Positions 45,080 through 55,903 of a DNA stretch of 64,000 bases are shown here, in pieces. The stretch lies in assembly GCF_024137025.1 (NCBI RefSeq), contig NZ_JAMYJR010000003.1:1-64000 (forward strand). Direction: 5' to 3'. The number at the start of each line of letters is the position of its first letter. The stretch's first letter is position 1. Source of the DNA: Paractinoplanes aksuensis. Its GTDB lineage: Bacteria; Actinomycetota; Actinomycetes; Mycobacteriales; Micromonosporaceae. The position numbers and the translations under genes are program-made. Under the pieces are notes generated by a model. It worked only from the letters and a program-made list of their open reading frames with translations, ran no database searches and had not been told where the DNA came from.

Positions 45080-45574
45080 CTACAGAGCCAGCTGCAACGG
45101 CTCGGGCGGGACGCCCTCGTCGAGCAGGGTGGTCAGCCGCTCCCGCAGGGCGCGGGGTGAGAACACGTCGGTTCCCCGGTAGTCGCTGATCTCGCGGGGT
45201 GACCACCAGCGCAGCCCCCGGATGCTCTCGGCGGCCAGCTCGTCGTCGGTCATCGTGCCGCGCGGTTCGAACCGTTCGGTGGGCACCAGGTAGTAGTCGT
45301 TGACCACACCGTCGTGGTTCGGCGCGAAGCCGGGCCCGACCACCTGCTGGTGCCAGATGTGCGTCGGATCGCCGGCGACCGAGAGGCCGGTTTCCTCCCG
45401 CAGTTCGCGGCGCAGCGCGGCCAGTTGCGTCTCGCCGGGCTCCACGCCGCCGCCGGGGGCGGCCCAGACGACGATCGGATCGGGCTCGGTGATGACGTGC
45501 CGGCACAACAGGATGCGGTCGTCGGGGTCGAGAATGATCGCGCGCACGGAGAAGCGCAGCCGGGGCGAGGACAT
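45080..45574 (-). CDS. NUDIX hydrolase
   Basis: 164 residues with a full NUDIX box (GGGVEPGETQ ... LRRELREETGL, about residues 42-64) that fits GX5EX7REUXEEXGU. It hydrolyses a nucleoside-diphosphate derivative, possibly for nucleotide-pool cleaning; the substrate cannot be told. The ATG at 45574 begins right before the first beta strand (LRFSVRAIILDPDDRILLCRH). Confidence 0.92.
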   Translation of the reverse strand: MSSPRLRFSVRAIILDPDDRILLCRHVITEPDPIVVWAAPGGGVEPGETQLAALRRELREETGLSVAGDPTHIWHQQVVGPGFAPNHDGVVNDYYLVPTERFEPRGTMTDDELAAESIRGLRWWSPREISDYRGTDVFSPRALRERLTTLLDEGVPPEPLQLAL

Positions 45575-45633
45575 CCGGACAACGTAGCGCCTGCGGACTC
45601 CGTCCGGATTCTTTGGTCAACTGGCGACCGGCG

Positions 45634-46899
45634 ATGCCGATTCATCAAACCGTGCGCGATATCCACGAGGTGCTCGACGAGCGGGCGGTGACCACGCTCT
45701 TCCAGCCGCTGGTCGAGATCTCCACCGGCCGGGTGCTCGGCTACGAGGCGTTGAGCCGCGGGCCGGCCGGCAGTGCCTGGGAGCGGCCGGACGAGCTGTT
45801 CGCCGCCGCCCGAGCCGCGGGCCGGGGGAGTGAGCTCGACTGGGTCTGCCGCGCCCGGGCCTACGAGAGCGCGCTGGCCGCCGGGTTCGACCCCCGGCTC
45901 ACGCTGTTCGTCAACATGGAGCCGGCGGCGGCCGGCGCCCCCTGTCCGGCCGACCTGCTGCCCGTGATCGAGCGGGCCGGTCGTCGCCTGCGCGTGGTCA
46001 CCGAGGTGACCGAAAGGGCGCTCGCCGCTGACCCGTCCGGCCTGTTGCTGGCCGTGGCGGCCGCCCGCGCTGCCGGGTGGGGGGTGGCGCTCGACGACGT
46101 GGGCGCCGATCCGATGTCGCTCGCGTTGATGCCGTTCGTGCACCCCGACGTGGTCAAGCTCGACATGGGCCTGCTGCGCGCTCCCGGCGACCCGCACACC
46201 GCCCGCGTGGTCGCCGCCGTGGCCGCGTACGCCGAGGCCAGTGGGGCCATCGTGCTGGCCGAGGGCATCGAGAGCGAGGAGCACCTGGCCGTCGCGCGCA
46301 CGATGGGGGCCACGGTCGGCCAGGGCTGGCACTTCGGCCGGCCGGTGCCGCTGTCGGCCGGGCCGGTCGCTGGGGCCACCCTGCCGTTCATCCCGCCGCC
46401 GAGCACCGGCGACCGCACCCCGTACGCCATCGTGGGGGCCCGCCGCCCGGTCACCCGGGCCACGAAGGCCCAGCTCATGCCCATGAGCCGCCACCTCGAG
46501 GCACTGGCCGGCGACGGCGGTGAGCCGTCGGTGCTGCTCGCCTGCTTCCAGGACGCCCGGCACTTCACGCCGGCCACCGCCCGCCGTTTCGGCCGCCTGG
46601 CCGCGGGAAGTCCGCTGGTGGCCGCGCTCGGCGCCGGCCTGACCGACGAGCCGGCCCCCGGCGTGCGCGGCGCCTGCTTGTCCGCCGGCGACACCCTGGG
46701 CGGCGAGTGGAACGTCATCGTGGTCGGCCCGCACCGGGCGGCCGCACTGGTCGCCCGCGACCTGGGCGACACCGGCCCGGAGAACGAGCGGCGCTTCGAC
46801 TTCGCCCTGACCCACAACCGCGCCCTGGTCATCGAAGCCGCCCGCTCCCTGCTGGGCCGTCTGGCCCCCGCCCACCTGCCGGAGCTACAGCTCAACTGA
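45634..46899 (+). CDS. EAL-domain protein with C-terminal DICT sensor
   Basis: 421 residues. An EAL c-di-GMP phosphodiesterase domain (about 10-245) has GYEALSRG for the EAL motif, NMEP, DDVGAD in place of the usual DDFGTG, VVKLDMGLL with the catalytic Lys, and AEGIES. The C-terminal part (about 280-415) matches a DICT domain, often found in light or stress sensors. Most catalytic residues are present, so it may degrade c-di-GMP, but the DDVGAD change could weaken metal binding or make it a binding-only protein. A TTG at 45613 is an alternative start. No GGDEF domain is attached. Confidence 0.85.
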   Translation: MPIHQTVRDIHEVLDERAVTTLFQPLVEISTGRVLGYEALSRGPAGSAWERPDELFAAARAAGRGSELDWVCRARAYESALAAGFDPRLTLFVNMEPAAAGAPCPADLLPVIERAGRRLRVVTEVTERALAADPSGLLLAVAAARAAGWGVALDDVGADPMSLALMPFVHPDVVKLDMGLLRAPGDPHTARVVAAVAAYAEASGAIVLAEGIESEEHLAVARTMGATVGQGWHFGRPVPLSAGPVAGATLPFIPPPSTGDRTPYAIVGARRPVTRATKAQLMPMSRHLEALAGDGGEPSVLLACFQDARHFTPATARRFGRLAAGSPLVAALGAGLTDEPAPGVRGACLSAGDTLGGEWNVIVVGPHRAAALVARDLGDTGPENERRFDFALTHNRALVIEAARSLLGRLAPAHLPELQLN

Positions 46900-47278
46900 C
46901 CGGCTGCCACCCCAGCCATCACCGGCCCGCCGCGGCAGCCACCGGCCCGCCGCGGCAGCCACCGGGCCGCACCGCTCGCCGCCGGGCCGCCCGTCGTGAC
47001 CAGGCCGCACCGGCCGTCGCCGGGTCGCGCTGGGCGTTGTCGGGTCGCGCTGGGCGTTGTCGGGTCGCGCTGGCCGTTACCGGGCCCCACCGGTCGTCGC
47101 TGGCCGAACTGGGCGTTGCCGGGCCGCCGGCCGTTACTGGGTCGCACTGGCCGTTGCCGGGCCGCACTGGGCGTTACCGGGTTGCGTCGACCGTTACCGG
47201 GCCGCCCAGCAGCCACTCGGTCGCTCAGCAGTCATCCGGTCGTCCGACTGCCGTTGGGGCTGCTCGGCTGTGGATCAG
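46900..47278. repeat. Convergent intergenic gap with 20-bp degenerate tandem repeat
   Basis: From 46921 to about 47220 the sequence follows a strict or near-strict 20-bp period. ACCGGCCCGCCGCGGCAGCC occurs twice at 46921-46960, CGGGTCGCGCTGGGCGTTGT twice at 47021-47060, a variant at 47061-47080, and further diverged units ending in CCGTTACCGGG-like blocks follow. No gene is seen. It lies between the ends of two convergent genes. Confidence 0.8.
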
Positions 47279-48208
47279 TCAGCCGGCCGCCGCCGGGTGG
47301 GGGCGAGGCTGGGTGGTCACCGTCTTGGCCAGGTGGACCAGGGCGGCCCAGACCACGGCCAGGGTGACCGACCAGATCAGCAGCGTCGGGTCGGAGTCGG
47401 CCGCGTTGACCGGTTCGTTGCCGGCCAGTGCGGTGAACGGCCGCCCGGCTTGGAGCAGGGTCAAGAGCAGCACGAAGCCGGCCGCGATCAGACCCGCCAC
47501 GTGCAGCGCGACCACTCCGGCGGCCCGGCGCGGTCCGGGCCAGGGCTCGCGTAGCAGCACGATTGTGGCCGCGCCCAGCGCCATCAGCCCGAATGTGACC
47601 CAGGGTGGGGCCAGACCGAACAGGGCCACGGCGACGGCGAAGCCGGCCACCACCGGCCACCGGCGTTCGAGGACGCTCGGCTTCAGCGCGGCCAGGACGC
47701 ACACAATCGTGGCGATCGCACAGACGACGTAGGCGGCCAGCCGGGACAGGGCGAGCTGCGGCTCGGCATCGCTCGGCGATTCCAGGGTGACGACCGTGCT
47801 CGCGGTGAACAGGCAGGCCAGCGGGATCCACAGGGCGAGCGGCCGGCGCGGTGGGCGCAGCGCGGCCGGGATCGCCACCGCGGTCACCAGGACGCCGGCG
47901 ATCAGGGTGGCCGGCAGCAGCGCCGGACGTCCCGGGTCGATCCGGTCGAGCACGATGTCGGCCGCCAGCCAGGGCAGCGCCACCGCGACCAGCCACGACC
48001 GGCGGGACACCGCGGCCAGGACCGCCGACACAGCCAGGATCGCCGACCAGCGCACGTCGCGCGCCCAGTACGAGTTGTTCTCGGCCGACTCCCAGAACGG
48101 CGACCCGGGTTCACACAGCGGCTGCAGGACGGCCAGGCCGTACGCCCAGAGCCACGCCCCCGCCCAGCCCACCAGCGCAGCGATGCCGAGCCGCACCCCA
48201 CCGATCAT
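47279..48208 (-). CDS. Multi-pass membrane protein, function unknown
   Basis: 309 residues with about nine or ten hydrophobic segments spread over the whole length and short polar loops; one loop near residue 35-50 is more polar (PGSPFWESAENNSYWARDVRW). No transporter motif or catalytic signature is recognised. It is a single gene on the minus strand after the RamB-like gene, not obviously co-transcribed. Confidence 0.75.
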   Translation of the reverse strand: MIGGVRLGIAALVGWAGAWLWAYGLAVLQPLCEPGSPFWESAENNSYWARDVRWSAILAVSAVLAAVSRRSWLVAVALPWLAADIVLDRIDPGRPALLPATLIAGVLVTAVAIPAALRPPRRPLALWIPLACLFTASTVVTLESPSDAEPQLALSRLAAYVVCAIATIVCVLAALKPSVLERRWPVVAGFAVAVALFGLAPPWVTFGLMALGAATIVLLREPWPGPRRAAGVVALHVAGLIAAGFVLLLTLLQAGRPFTALAGNEPVNAADSDPTLLIWSVTLAVVWAALVHLAKTVTTQPRPHPAAAG

Positions 48209-48257
48209 GCGCGGCAGCCTAACGCCCCGTGTCGTAGTGGGGGCGCCACGCCCGGAA

Positions 48258-49682
48258 TCAGGCCCGCCGCTCGAGGAACTCGTAAACGTCCTGGGCGTCG
48301 ACGCCGGGGAAGGTGCCGGGCGGCAGCGCGGCCAGCAGGTGGGAGTGCACGCGGGCGCTGGGCCAGGCCTGGCCGGCCCAGCGGTCGACCAGGGTGGCCG
48401 GTGGGCGGCGACAGCAGCCGGGGTCGGGGCAGCGGGACACCGTACGCCGGGAAGTGTCTCCGCCGCGGAACCAGCGCGCGTGCTCGTACGGCGTGCCGAC
48501 CGTGACCGAGAATTCGCCCGAGCGGGTCGACTCGATGTGGACGGTGCACCAGTAGGTGCCGGCCGACGTGTCGGTGAACTGGTAGAACGACGAGTACGGG
48601 TCGTCCGAGCCGAAGATCGTGCGGGAGGCCCACTTGCGGCAGATCGGCTGGCCCTCGATGGCCCCGGTGACGTCGGCCGGGAAGCGGACCCCGTCGTTCT
48701 CGTACGCCTTGTAGACGATCCCGTTCTCGTGCACCCGGGTGAAGTGGACCGGGATGCCGAAGTGATGGGTGGCCAGGTTGGTGAAGCGGTGGGCCGCCGT
48801 CTCGTAGGAGACCCCGAACGCGTCCCGGAAGTCGTCGATGGCCAGCGCCCGGTCGGCCTTGGCGGCCTTCAGGAACTCGACGGCGAACGTCTCCGGCATC
48901 AGCAGCGCCGCCGCGAAGTAGTTGGCCTCGACCCGCTGCCGCAGGAAGTCGCCGTAGTCGGCCGGCTCCGGATGCCCGAGCACGAAGTGGCCCAGCGTCT
49001 GCAGCACCACGGCCCGCGGGTCGTGCCCCTTGCCGCTCGCCACCTGGGGCAGATAGATCTTGCGGTTGACCAGGTCGGTCACCGAGCGCGTGGAGCCCGG
49101 CAGGTCGCTCACGTAGTGCAACGTGAAGCCCAGTTGCGCTGCGATGTCGAGGATGCCGCGCTGACTCAGCGGGCCGGTCGCGTGTTTGACCGAGCGCGAC
49201 ACGTCGGCCGCCGCCCGCTCGATCTCGGCGAAGTAGTTGTCGCGCTCGCGCATGTCGATCCGCAGCTGCGCGTTGGCCCGGCGGGCGACCTCGGGCGTCG
49301 CGCTCTGCTCGGTCAGCAGCCGGTTGAGCTCGCGGTGCAGGCCGACCAGGGATTCGAGCGCGTCGGCCGGGAGCCTGCGGCCGCCCTTGACCCCGGGCAA
49401 CCCCAGGGCGGCGTACGCCGGTGACTGCTGGAAATGGGCCAGGTCGATCTCGAGCCCGGCCCGGCGGGAGGGCGCCTCGGGCCGCAACAGATCTTGCAGG
49501 GGTACGCCCAACGCGCCCGCGATCGCCTCGAGCACCGACAGCCGGGGCTCGCGCTTGCCGTTCTCGATGAGCGACAGCTGCGACGGCGCCCGCCCCACGG
49601 CCTCGCTGAGCTGCTCCAACGTCAGGCCCTTGGTCTTGCGCAGGTGGCGCAGCCGCTGGCCCAGGGTCACGAGATCGGTCAT
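48258..49682 (-). CDS. ramB: RamB/ScfR-like regulator of acetate and glyoxylate metabolism
   Basis: 474 residues. An N-terminal XRE helix-turn-helix (GLTLEQLSEAVGRAPSQLS, about 20-38) is followed by an IrrE/ImmA-like domain and a C-terminal DUF2083-type domain with a Cys-rich piece (CPDPGCCRRPP). This is the RamB architecture. The IrrE metal motif is degenerate (LGHFVLGH instead of HExxH), so no protease activity is expected. It is divergent from aceA-aceB, the known RamB targets in corynebacteria and mycobacteria, and probably controls them. The ATG at 49682 is preferred; a GTG at 49724 would add 14 residues. Confidence 0.88.
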   Translation of the reverse strand: MTDLVTLGQRLRHLRKTKGLTLEQLSEAVGRAPSQLSLIENGKREPRLSVLEAIAGALGVPLQDLLRPEAPSRRAGLEIDLAHFQQSPAYAALGLPGVKGGRRLPADALESLVGLHRELNRLLTEQSATPEVARRANAQLRIDMRERDNYFAEIERAAADVSRSVKHATGPLSQRGILDIAAQLGFTLHYVSDLPGSTRSVTDLVNRKIYLPQVASGKGHDPRAVVLQTLGHFVLGHPEPADYGDFLRQRVEANYFAAALLMPETFAVEFLKAAKADRALAIDDFRDAFGVSYETAAHRFTNLATHHFGIPVHFTRVHENGIVYKAYENDGVRFPADVTGAIEGQPICRKWASRTIFGSDDPYSSFYQFTDTSAGTYWCTVHIESTRSGEFSVTVGTPYEHARWFRGGDTSRRTVSRCPDPGCCRRPPATLVDRWAGQAWPSARVHSHLLAALPPGTFPGVDAQDVYEFLERRA

Positions 49683-49697
49683 GGCTTTTGACGCTAA

Positions 49698-49708
49698 CAG
49701 AAATTCTG
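49698..49708. promoter_or_regulatory. Candidate RamB-type operator
   Basis: CAGAAATTCTG, an inverted repeat CAGAA/TTCTG around one base, lies in the AT-rich stretch between the RamB-like gene and aceA. It is followed by GCGTTTCTTCTG with another TTCTG half. It is a candidate binding site for the divergently encoded regulator; the exact RamB consensus was not checked. Confidence 0.4.
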
Positions 49709-49801
49709 CGTTTCTTCTGCTCACAAATGTCTTCAGAGGGGCTTGTGGGAGACGCGAAAGTGAAGTTCTTCCACGGGAGCAAGCGGAGGGACTGAGAGAA
49801 C

Positions 49802-51150
<1,349 letters not shown>

Positions 51151-51151
<1 letters not shown>

Positions 51152-52773
51152 TGGGAACCGAAGAGATCACCATCACCGGTACGACCGATGGCCGCTACTC
51201 GGAGGTGCTGACCCCCGAGGCCATCGCGTTCGTGGTCGCGCTCGACCGTGAGTTCGGCGCCCGCCGCGTGCAGCTGCTCGACCGCCGACGCCGTCGGCGC
51301 ACCACCCGTACCGACGAATTGGACTTTCTGCCCTCGACCATCGCTGTTCGCGAGGGGGAGTGGACCGTCGCGCCGCCCGCCCCCGACCTGCTCGACCGGC
51401 GCGTCGAGATCACCGGGCCGCCCGAGCGCAAGATGACCGTCAACGCGCTCAACTCCGGGGCCAAGGTGTGGATGGCCGACTTCGAGGACGCCACGTCGCC
51501 GACCTGGGACAACGTGGTGCTCGGCCAGCTCAACCTGCGGGACGCGCTGGACGGCCGGCTCGACTTCACCTCGCCCGAGGGCAAGGAGTACCGGGTCAAC
51601 GGCTGGATCCCGACCATCATGGTGCGGCCGCGGGGCTGGCACCTGCCCGAGAGCCACCTGCGCATCGGCGGGCGGCCGGTGTCGGCGGCGCTGTTCGACT
51701 TCGGCCTCTACATGTTCCACTGCGCGCAGCGCCAGCTCGAGCGCGGCAGCGGCCCGTACTTCTACCTGCCCAAACTCGAATCGCACCTCGAGGCCCGGCT
51801 GTGGAACGACGTTTTCCTGTACGCACAAGAGGCGCTCGGGATCGAGCGGGGCACCATCCGAGCCACCGTGCTGATCGAGACCATCACGGCCGCCTTCGAG
51901 ATGGACGAGATCCTGTACGAGCTGCGCGAGCACTCGGCCGGCCTCAACGCGGGCCGGTGGGACTACCTGTTCAGCATGATCAAGAACCGCCCCGACGTGG
52001 TGCTGCCGGAACGCTCGCAGATCACGATGACGGCCCCGTTCATGCGGGCCTACACCGAACTTCTCGTGCGTACGTGCCACCGCCGCAACGCCCACGCCAT
52101 CGGCGGCATGGCCGCGGTCGTCCCCAGCCGTGACCCGGTGGCGGCCAAGCGCGCCCTCAACCAGGTGCGTCAGGACAAGCGGCGCGAGGTCGGCGACGGC
52201 TTCGACGGCAGCTGGGTCGCCCACCCCGGCCTGGTCGACACCTGCCGTGAGGTGTTCGACCAGTGGCTCGGCGACGAACCGCACCAGATCGTCCGCAAAC
52301 GCGAGGACGTGCAGGTGACCGCGACCGAGTTGCTCGACGTGCGTACGCCCGGCGTGCAGGTCAGCGAGGTCGCGCTGCGCAACAACGTCAGTGTGGCGCT
52401 GCGCTACATCGCGGCCTGGCTCGACGGGCGGGGCGCGGTGGCGCTGGGCGGCCTCATGGAGGACGCGGCCACGGCCGAGATCTGCCGCACCCAGCTCTGG
52501 CAGTGGATCCACTCCGCCACCCCGACCGACTACGGGGTGCCGGTCAGCGCGGCCCTGGTCAGCCGGATGCTGCGCGAGGAACTGGACGTGCTCAGCGAGA
52601 CCGGCGCTCTGGACGAGGACGCGGCCCGGCGCTTCGGCCAGGCCCGCACGCTGCTGACGGTGCTGCTCTCGGAACGCACCTGCCCCGAGTTCCTGACCCT
52701 GCCCGCCTACCTGCGCCACCTCTCCAACGGCACCCCGGCCCCGGAACCCGCGGAGACGACGGTCGCCGTCTGA
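51151..52773 (+). CDS. aceB: Malate synthase (type A)
   Basis: 540 residues. Condenses glyoxylate with acetyl-CoA to malate, the second step of the shunt. The family motifs VWMADFEDATSPTWDN near 108 and HAIGGMAAVVPSRDP near 315 are present, and the length fits malate synthase A (isoform G is about 720). The ATG overlaps the aceA stop. Together with aceA it allows growth on acetate or fatty acids. A strong hairpin follows 14 bases after the stop. Confidence 0.96.
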
Positions 52774-52787
52774 CCATCCATCGACAG

Positions 52788-52822
52788 GGGCGCGGCCACC
52801 GGGGTTCCCGGCGGCCGCGCCC
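52788..52822 (+). terminator. aceA-aceB terminator
   Basis: A perfect 10-bp stem GGGCGCGGCC (52788-52797) / GGCCGCGCCC (52813-52822); the enclosed bases can pair further (CCGGG/CCCGG). It lies just after the aceB stop. No T-run follows, as is usual in this GC range. Confidence 0.8.
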
Positions 52823-52890
52823 TGATTCGCGCCCGGTCTCGGCGTCGTCTCAACGCGCCGCCTTGTCGGATGCCGTTTCAGCGCGCTGCC

Positions 52891-53448
52891 TCACGGGCCG
52901 AGCATGATGGTGCTGACCGCGATCCGTTCGGGCGGTCGTCCCGGCGTCCGGGCCGGCTCGTAGAGCTGGATCTCGTGCCGGCCGTGCGCAACCCCGCTGG
53001 GCACGCCGACTACCAGGAATATTTCGGTCGCCCGAGGAGTGCAGGAGCCGGCATGGCGCAGGAGCCGGTAACTCACCGGCTGCCCGTCGAACCGGATCTC
53101 CAGCGGGCCCTTCCGATCGCGGTGCCGGTAGGCCAGGATCGGGATCCACTCACCCGCGCCGGCCGTCGCCGGAGTCACGAGCCGGGTGCAGACCGCGGCC
53201 CCGACCGCCGCCGCCGCGCCGCCACCCCCAGGTACCACCGCGTTGCCGCCCACGGGGGCGGCGGCGGCTCCGGCGTCGATCGCCGCTACACCGGCCCCGG
53301 AGATCGGCGCGCCGCCGGCCCCGAAGACCGCCGCAACGCCGGACCCGGATGCCGCCGCGCTGCCGGCCAGCAGGCCGCCGCCGGTCAGGAGGCCGGCCAT
53401 CAGCGTGGCCGCACCCCACCGTCGGGTTATTTCTCCCGTTGTTGTCAT
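52891..53448 (-). CDS. Secreted Ala/Gly-rich protein, function unknown
   Basis: 185 residues with an N-terminal signal peptide (hydrophobic run about 14-33 ending GSAAASG). An Ala/Gly/Val-rich stretch follows (about 35-85: VAAVFGAGGAPISGAGVAAI), then a small ordered domain with two cysteines (VCTRL, GSCTPR), likely disulfide-linked. Not recognised. It is divergent from the BTAD regulator remnant. Confidence 0.65.
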   Translation of the reverse strand: MTTTGEITRRWGAATLMAGLLTGGGLLAGSAAASGSGVAAVFGAGGAPISGAGVAAIDAGAAAAPVGGNAVVPGGGGAAAAVGAAVCTRLVTPATAGAGEWIPILAYRHRDRKGPLEIRFDGQPVSYRLLRHAGSCTPRATEIFLVVGVPSGVAHGRHEIQLYEPARTPGRPPERIAVSTIMLGP

Positions 53449-53582
53449 CGCGCTTCTCCTCGGGCTCTTCGGTGCTGACCCCTCGTTTGTCGGTCCGGGC
53501 GGTTCCGGTTCGCCGCCGGGGTGGTATCAGCGCGGTATCGCCGCCGTTGACACCCGCACCGACCTGGGCGGACAGTCCGGGA

Positions 53583-55863
53583 GTGGGTATCGCAGTGCTG
53601 GGCCCACTGACCATCGAGGACGGCGAGCGACCGGCCCGGATCTCTTCCCGCGACCGGATCGTGCTGGCCGCCCTCGTGGCCACGGGCGGGGACGCGGCGC
53701 GGCCGGAGCAGCTCGCCGAGGCGTTGTGGGGCGACCAGCCCCCGGCGTCCTGGCGCAAGGTGCTGCAGGGCTGCGTGGCCCGTCTGCGCCGAGCGCTCGG
53801 CGCCACCGCCATCGAGACCGTCCCGACCGGCTACCGCCTGGCCGTCGCGGCGACCGAGATCGACGCCCGGCGCTTCGAGGATCTGCTCGACCGGACCCGT
53901 GAGCTGCTGGTGCTGGACGCGGCCGACCACGCCCTCTTCATGGCCGGCGAGGCCCTGGCCCTGTGGCGCGGCCCGGCCCTGCCCGAGGTCGAATCCTGGG
54001 AACCGGGCCGCATCGAGGCCGTCCGACTGGCCGAACTTCGGCTCGACGCCGAGGAGTTACGGATCGAGGCCGCGCTGCGTGCGGGCCGCCAGGCCGAGGT
54101 GCTGGCCGACGCCCGGGCCCAGGTCGACGCGGCGCCGCTGCGCGAGCGGCGTTGGGCGCTGCTGGCCGAGGCCCAGTACCGCTCCGGCCGTCAGAGCGAG
54201 GCGCTGGCCGGCCTGCGCCGCGCCCGCCAGGTGCTCAACACCGAACTCGGCCTCGACCCGGGACCGGAACTGGCCGCGGTGGAACGGGCGATCCTGCGGC
54301 ACGACCCGGCTCTGCGCCCGGCCGCCCGCGCTCCGGAGCCGGCCGCCGACTGTCCCTACCTGGGCCTGGTGCCGTACGACGTCGGCGACGCGGAGGCGTT
54401 CTTCGGCCGGGAGGACGACATCGCAGCCGGTCTGGAGCGGCTCGCCGCCACGGGCGTGCTGGTGGTCGTCGGCCCGTCCGGCGGCGGCAAGTCCTCACTC
54501 GTGCGGGCCGGGATGGCGGCCGCGCTGCGGCGCCAAGGCCGCCCCGTGACGGTGCTGCAGCCCGGCCCGCGGCCCGCGGACGCGTTGGCCGATCCCATGC
54601 CCGAGCCGGCGGCGGTCCTCGTCGTGGATCAGTGCGAGGAGGTGGTGACTCTGTGCCGGGACCCGGGCCAGCGGGCCGCCTTCCTGACCGCCGTGGTCGC
54701 GCACGCGGCGCGGGCGCCGCTGATCGTGGCGTTGCGGGCCGACCGGCTGGGCGAGGTCTGCGGCCATCCGGGGTTCGCCCGCCTGGTCGAGCGGGGCCTC
54801 TACGTGCTGGGCCCGATGTCCGAGGCCCAGCTGCGCACGGCCGTCGAGGCCCCGGCGCGACGGGCCGGGTCGGTGCTCGAACCCGGCCTGGTCGACCTGG
54901 TCGTCCGCGACGTCGAGGGGGAGCCCGGCGCCCTGCCGTTGCTGTCGCACGCCCTGCGCCAGACGTGGCGCCGTCGGCAGGGCCGCACCCTGACGGTCGC
55001 CGGCTACCGGGCGACCGGGGGCATCCGGGGCGCCGTCGCCAACACCGCCGAGGATTTGTACGACCGTACGCCCGTCACACATCGGCCGGTGCTCCGCGAC
55101 CTGCTGCTGGGCCTGGTCGCGATCAATCCCGACGGCGAGGCCAACCGGGGGCGCGTGCCCCGCCGCCTGTTGCCCACCGGTCCCGGCCCCGAACAGATCC
55201 TCGAGGAGCTGGTCGCGGCCCGCCTGGTCACCACCGACGAGTCCACCGTGGCCCTCGCCCACGAGGCGCTGACCCGGGTCTGGCCGCGCCTGCGGTCGTG
55301 GCTCGACGAGGACGCCGAGGGCCAGCGGATCCGCCGGCACCTGAGCGTGACCGCCGATTCGTGGGCGGCCATGGGCCGCTACGGGGGTCGTGTTCGCGCC
55401 CGAGCCGGTCCGCTCGGCCGCCTTCGCCGACCTGCGGGCGGGGACGGCCCATGACCGGGCCATCGATGTCTCGGCGACCGGGGCGGCCTTCGCGCCCGAC
55501 GGCCGCCGGCTGGCCGTGGCCGGGCGCAACGGCGAGGTTCTGCTGCTCGACGCGGGTGGCATCGCGGTGCGCGCCGCCGTCACCGCCCATGACGGACCGG
55601 CCGGGCCGGTGTCGTGGTCGGCCGACGGGCGTATGTTCGTCGTGGGTGGATCCGACGGCCGGGTCACCGTCTGGGACGGGCGGACCGGCGAGCCGCTGGG
55701 CGCGCTCGCCCCGGCCGCGCCCGGCGTCCGCACCTATCCCGTGTTCCGGCCCGACGGCCACACGGTCATGGTCGTCTCGACCGACGGCGCCGTGCACACG
55801 TGGGACGCCCGTCCGAGCGAGTGGGTGGCCCGGGCGTGCCGGATCGCGGCTTCCGGCTGTTGA
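53583..55863 (+). pseudogene. BTAD/nSTAND regulator with WD40 repeats, internally deleted and frameshifted
   Basis: The GTG at 53583 begins a SARP-like transcription activator: winged helix (AVLGPLTIEDGERPARISSR, about 1-90), BTAD helices (about 95-240) and an nSTAND1 ATPase with Walker A GPSGGGKSS near 297. It runs to AADSWAAMGR-like sequence near 55380 and then reads nonsense to a stop at 55454. In another frame from about 55390 to 55863 the last WD40-type repeats appear (FAPDGRRLAVAGRNGEVLLL, SWSADGRMFVVGGSDGRVTV, CRIAASGC). Intact relatives have several hundred residues between these parts. The gene lost most of its propeller; the first 600 residues might still be made. Confidence 0.82.
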
Positions 55864-55903
55864 GGCCCTTCCGGCGTACGTCTACCAGCTCTAGAGTCGG
55901 CCG

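Noticed and set aside
46921..47220. Possible CRISPR or integron repeats (20-bp period)
   Set aside because: The units are contiguous and degenerate without spacers, which fits a minisatellite.
47279..48208. Membrane protein as a glycosyltransferase or transporter
   Set aside because: No motif of those families was found; only hydrophobic topology is visible, so no function is assigned.
52891..53448. Secreted protein as an antifreeze-like or collagen-like repeat protein
   Set aside because: The Ala/Gly-rich stretch has no regular period and is explained by codon bias in a linker.
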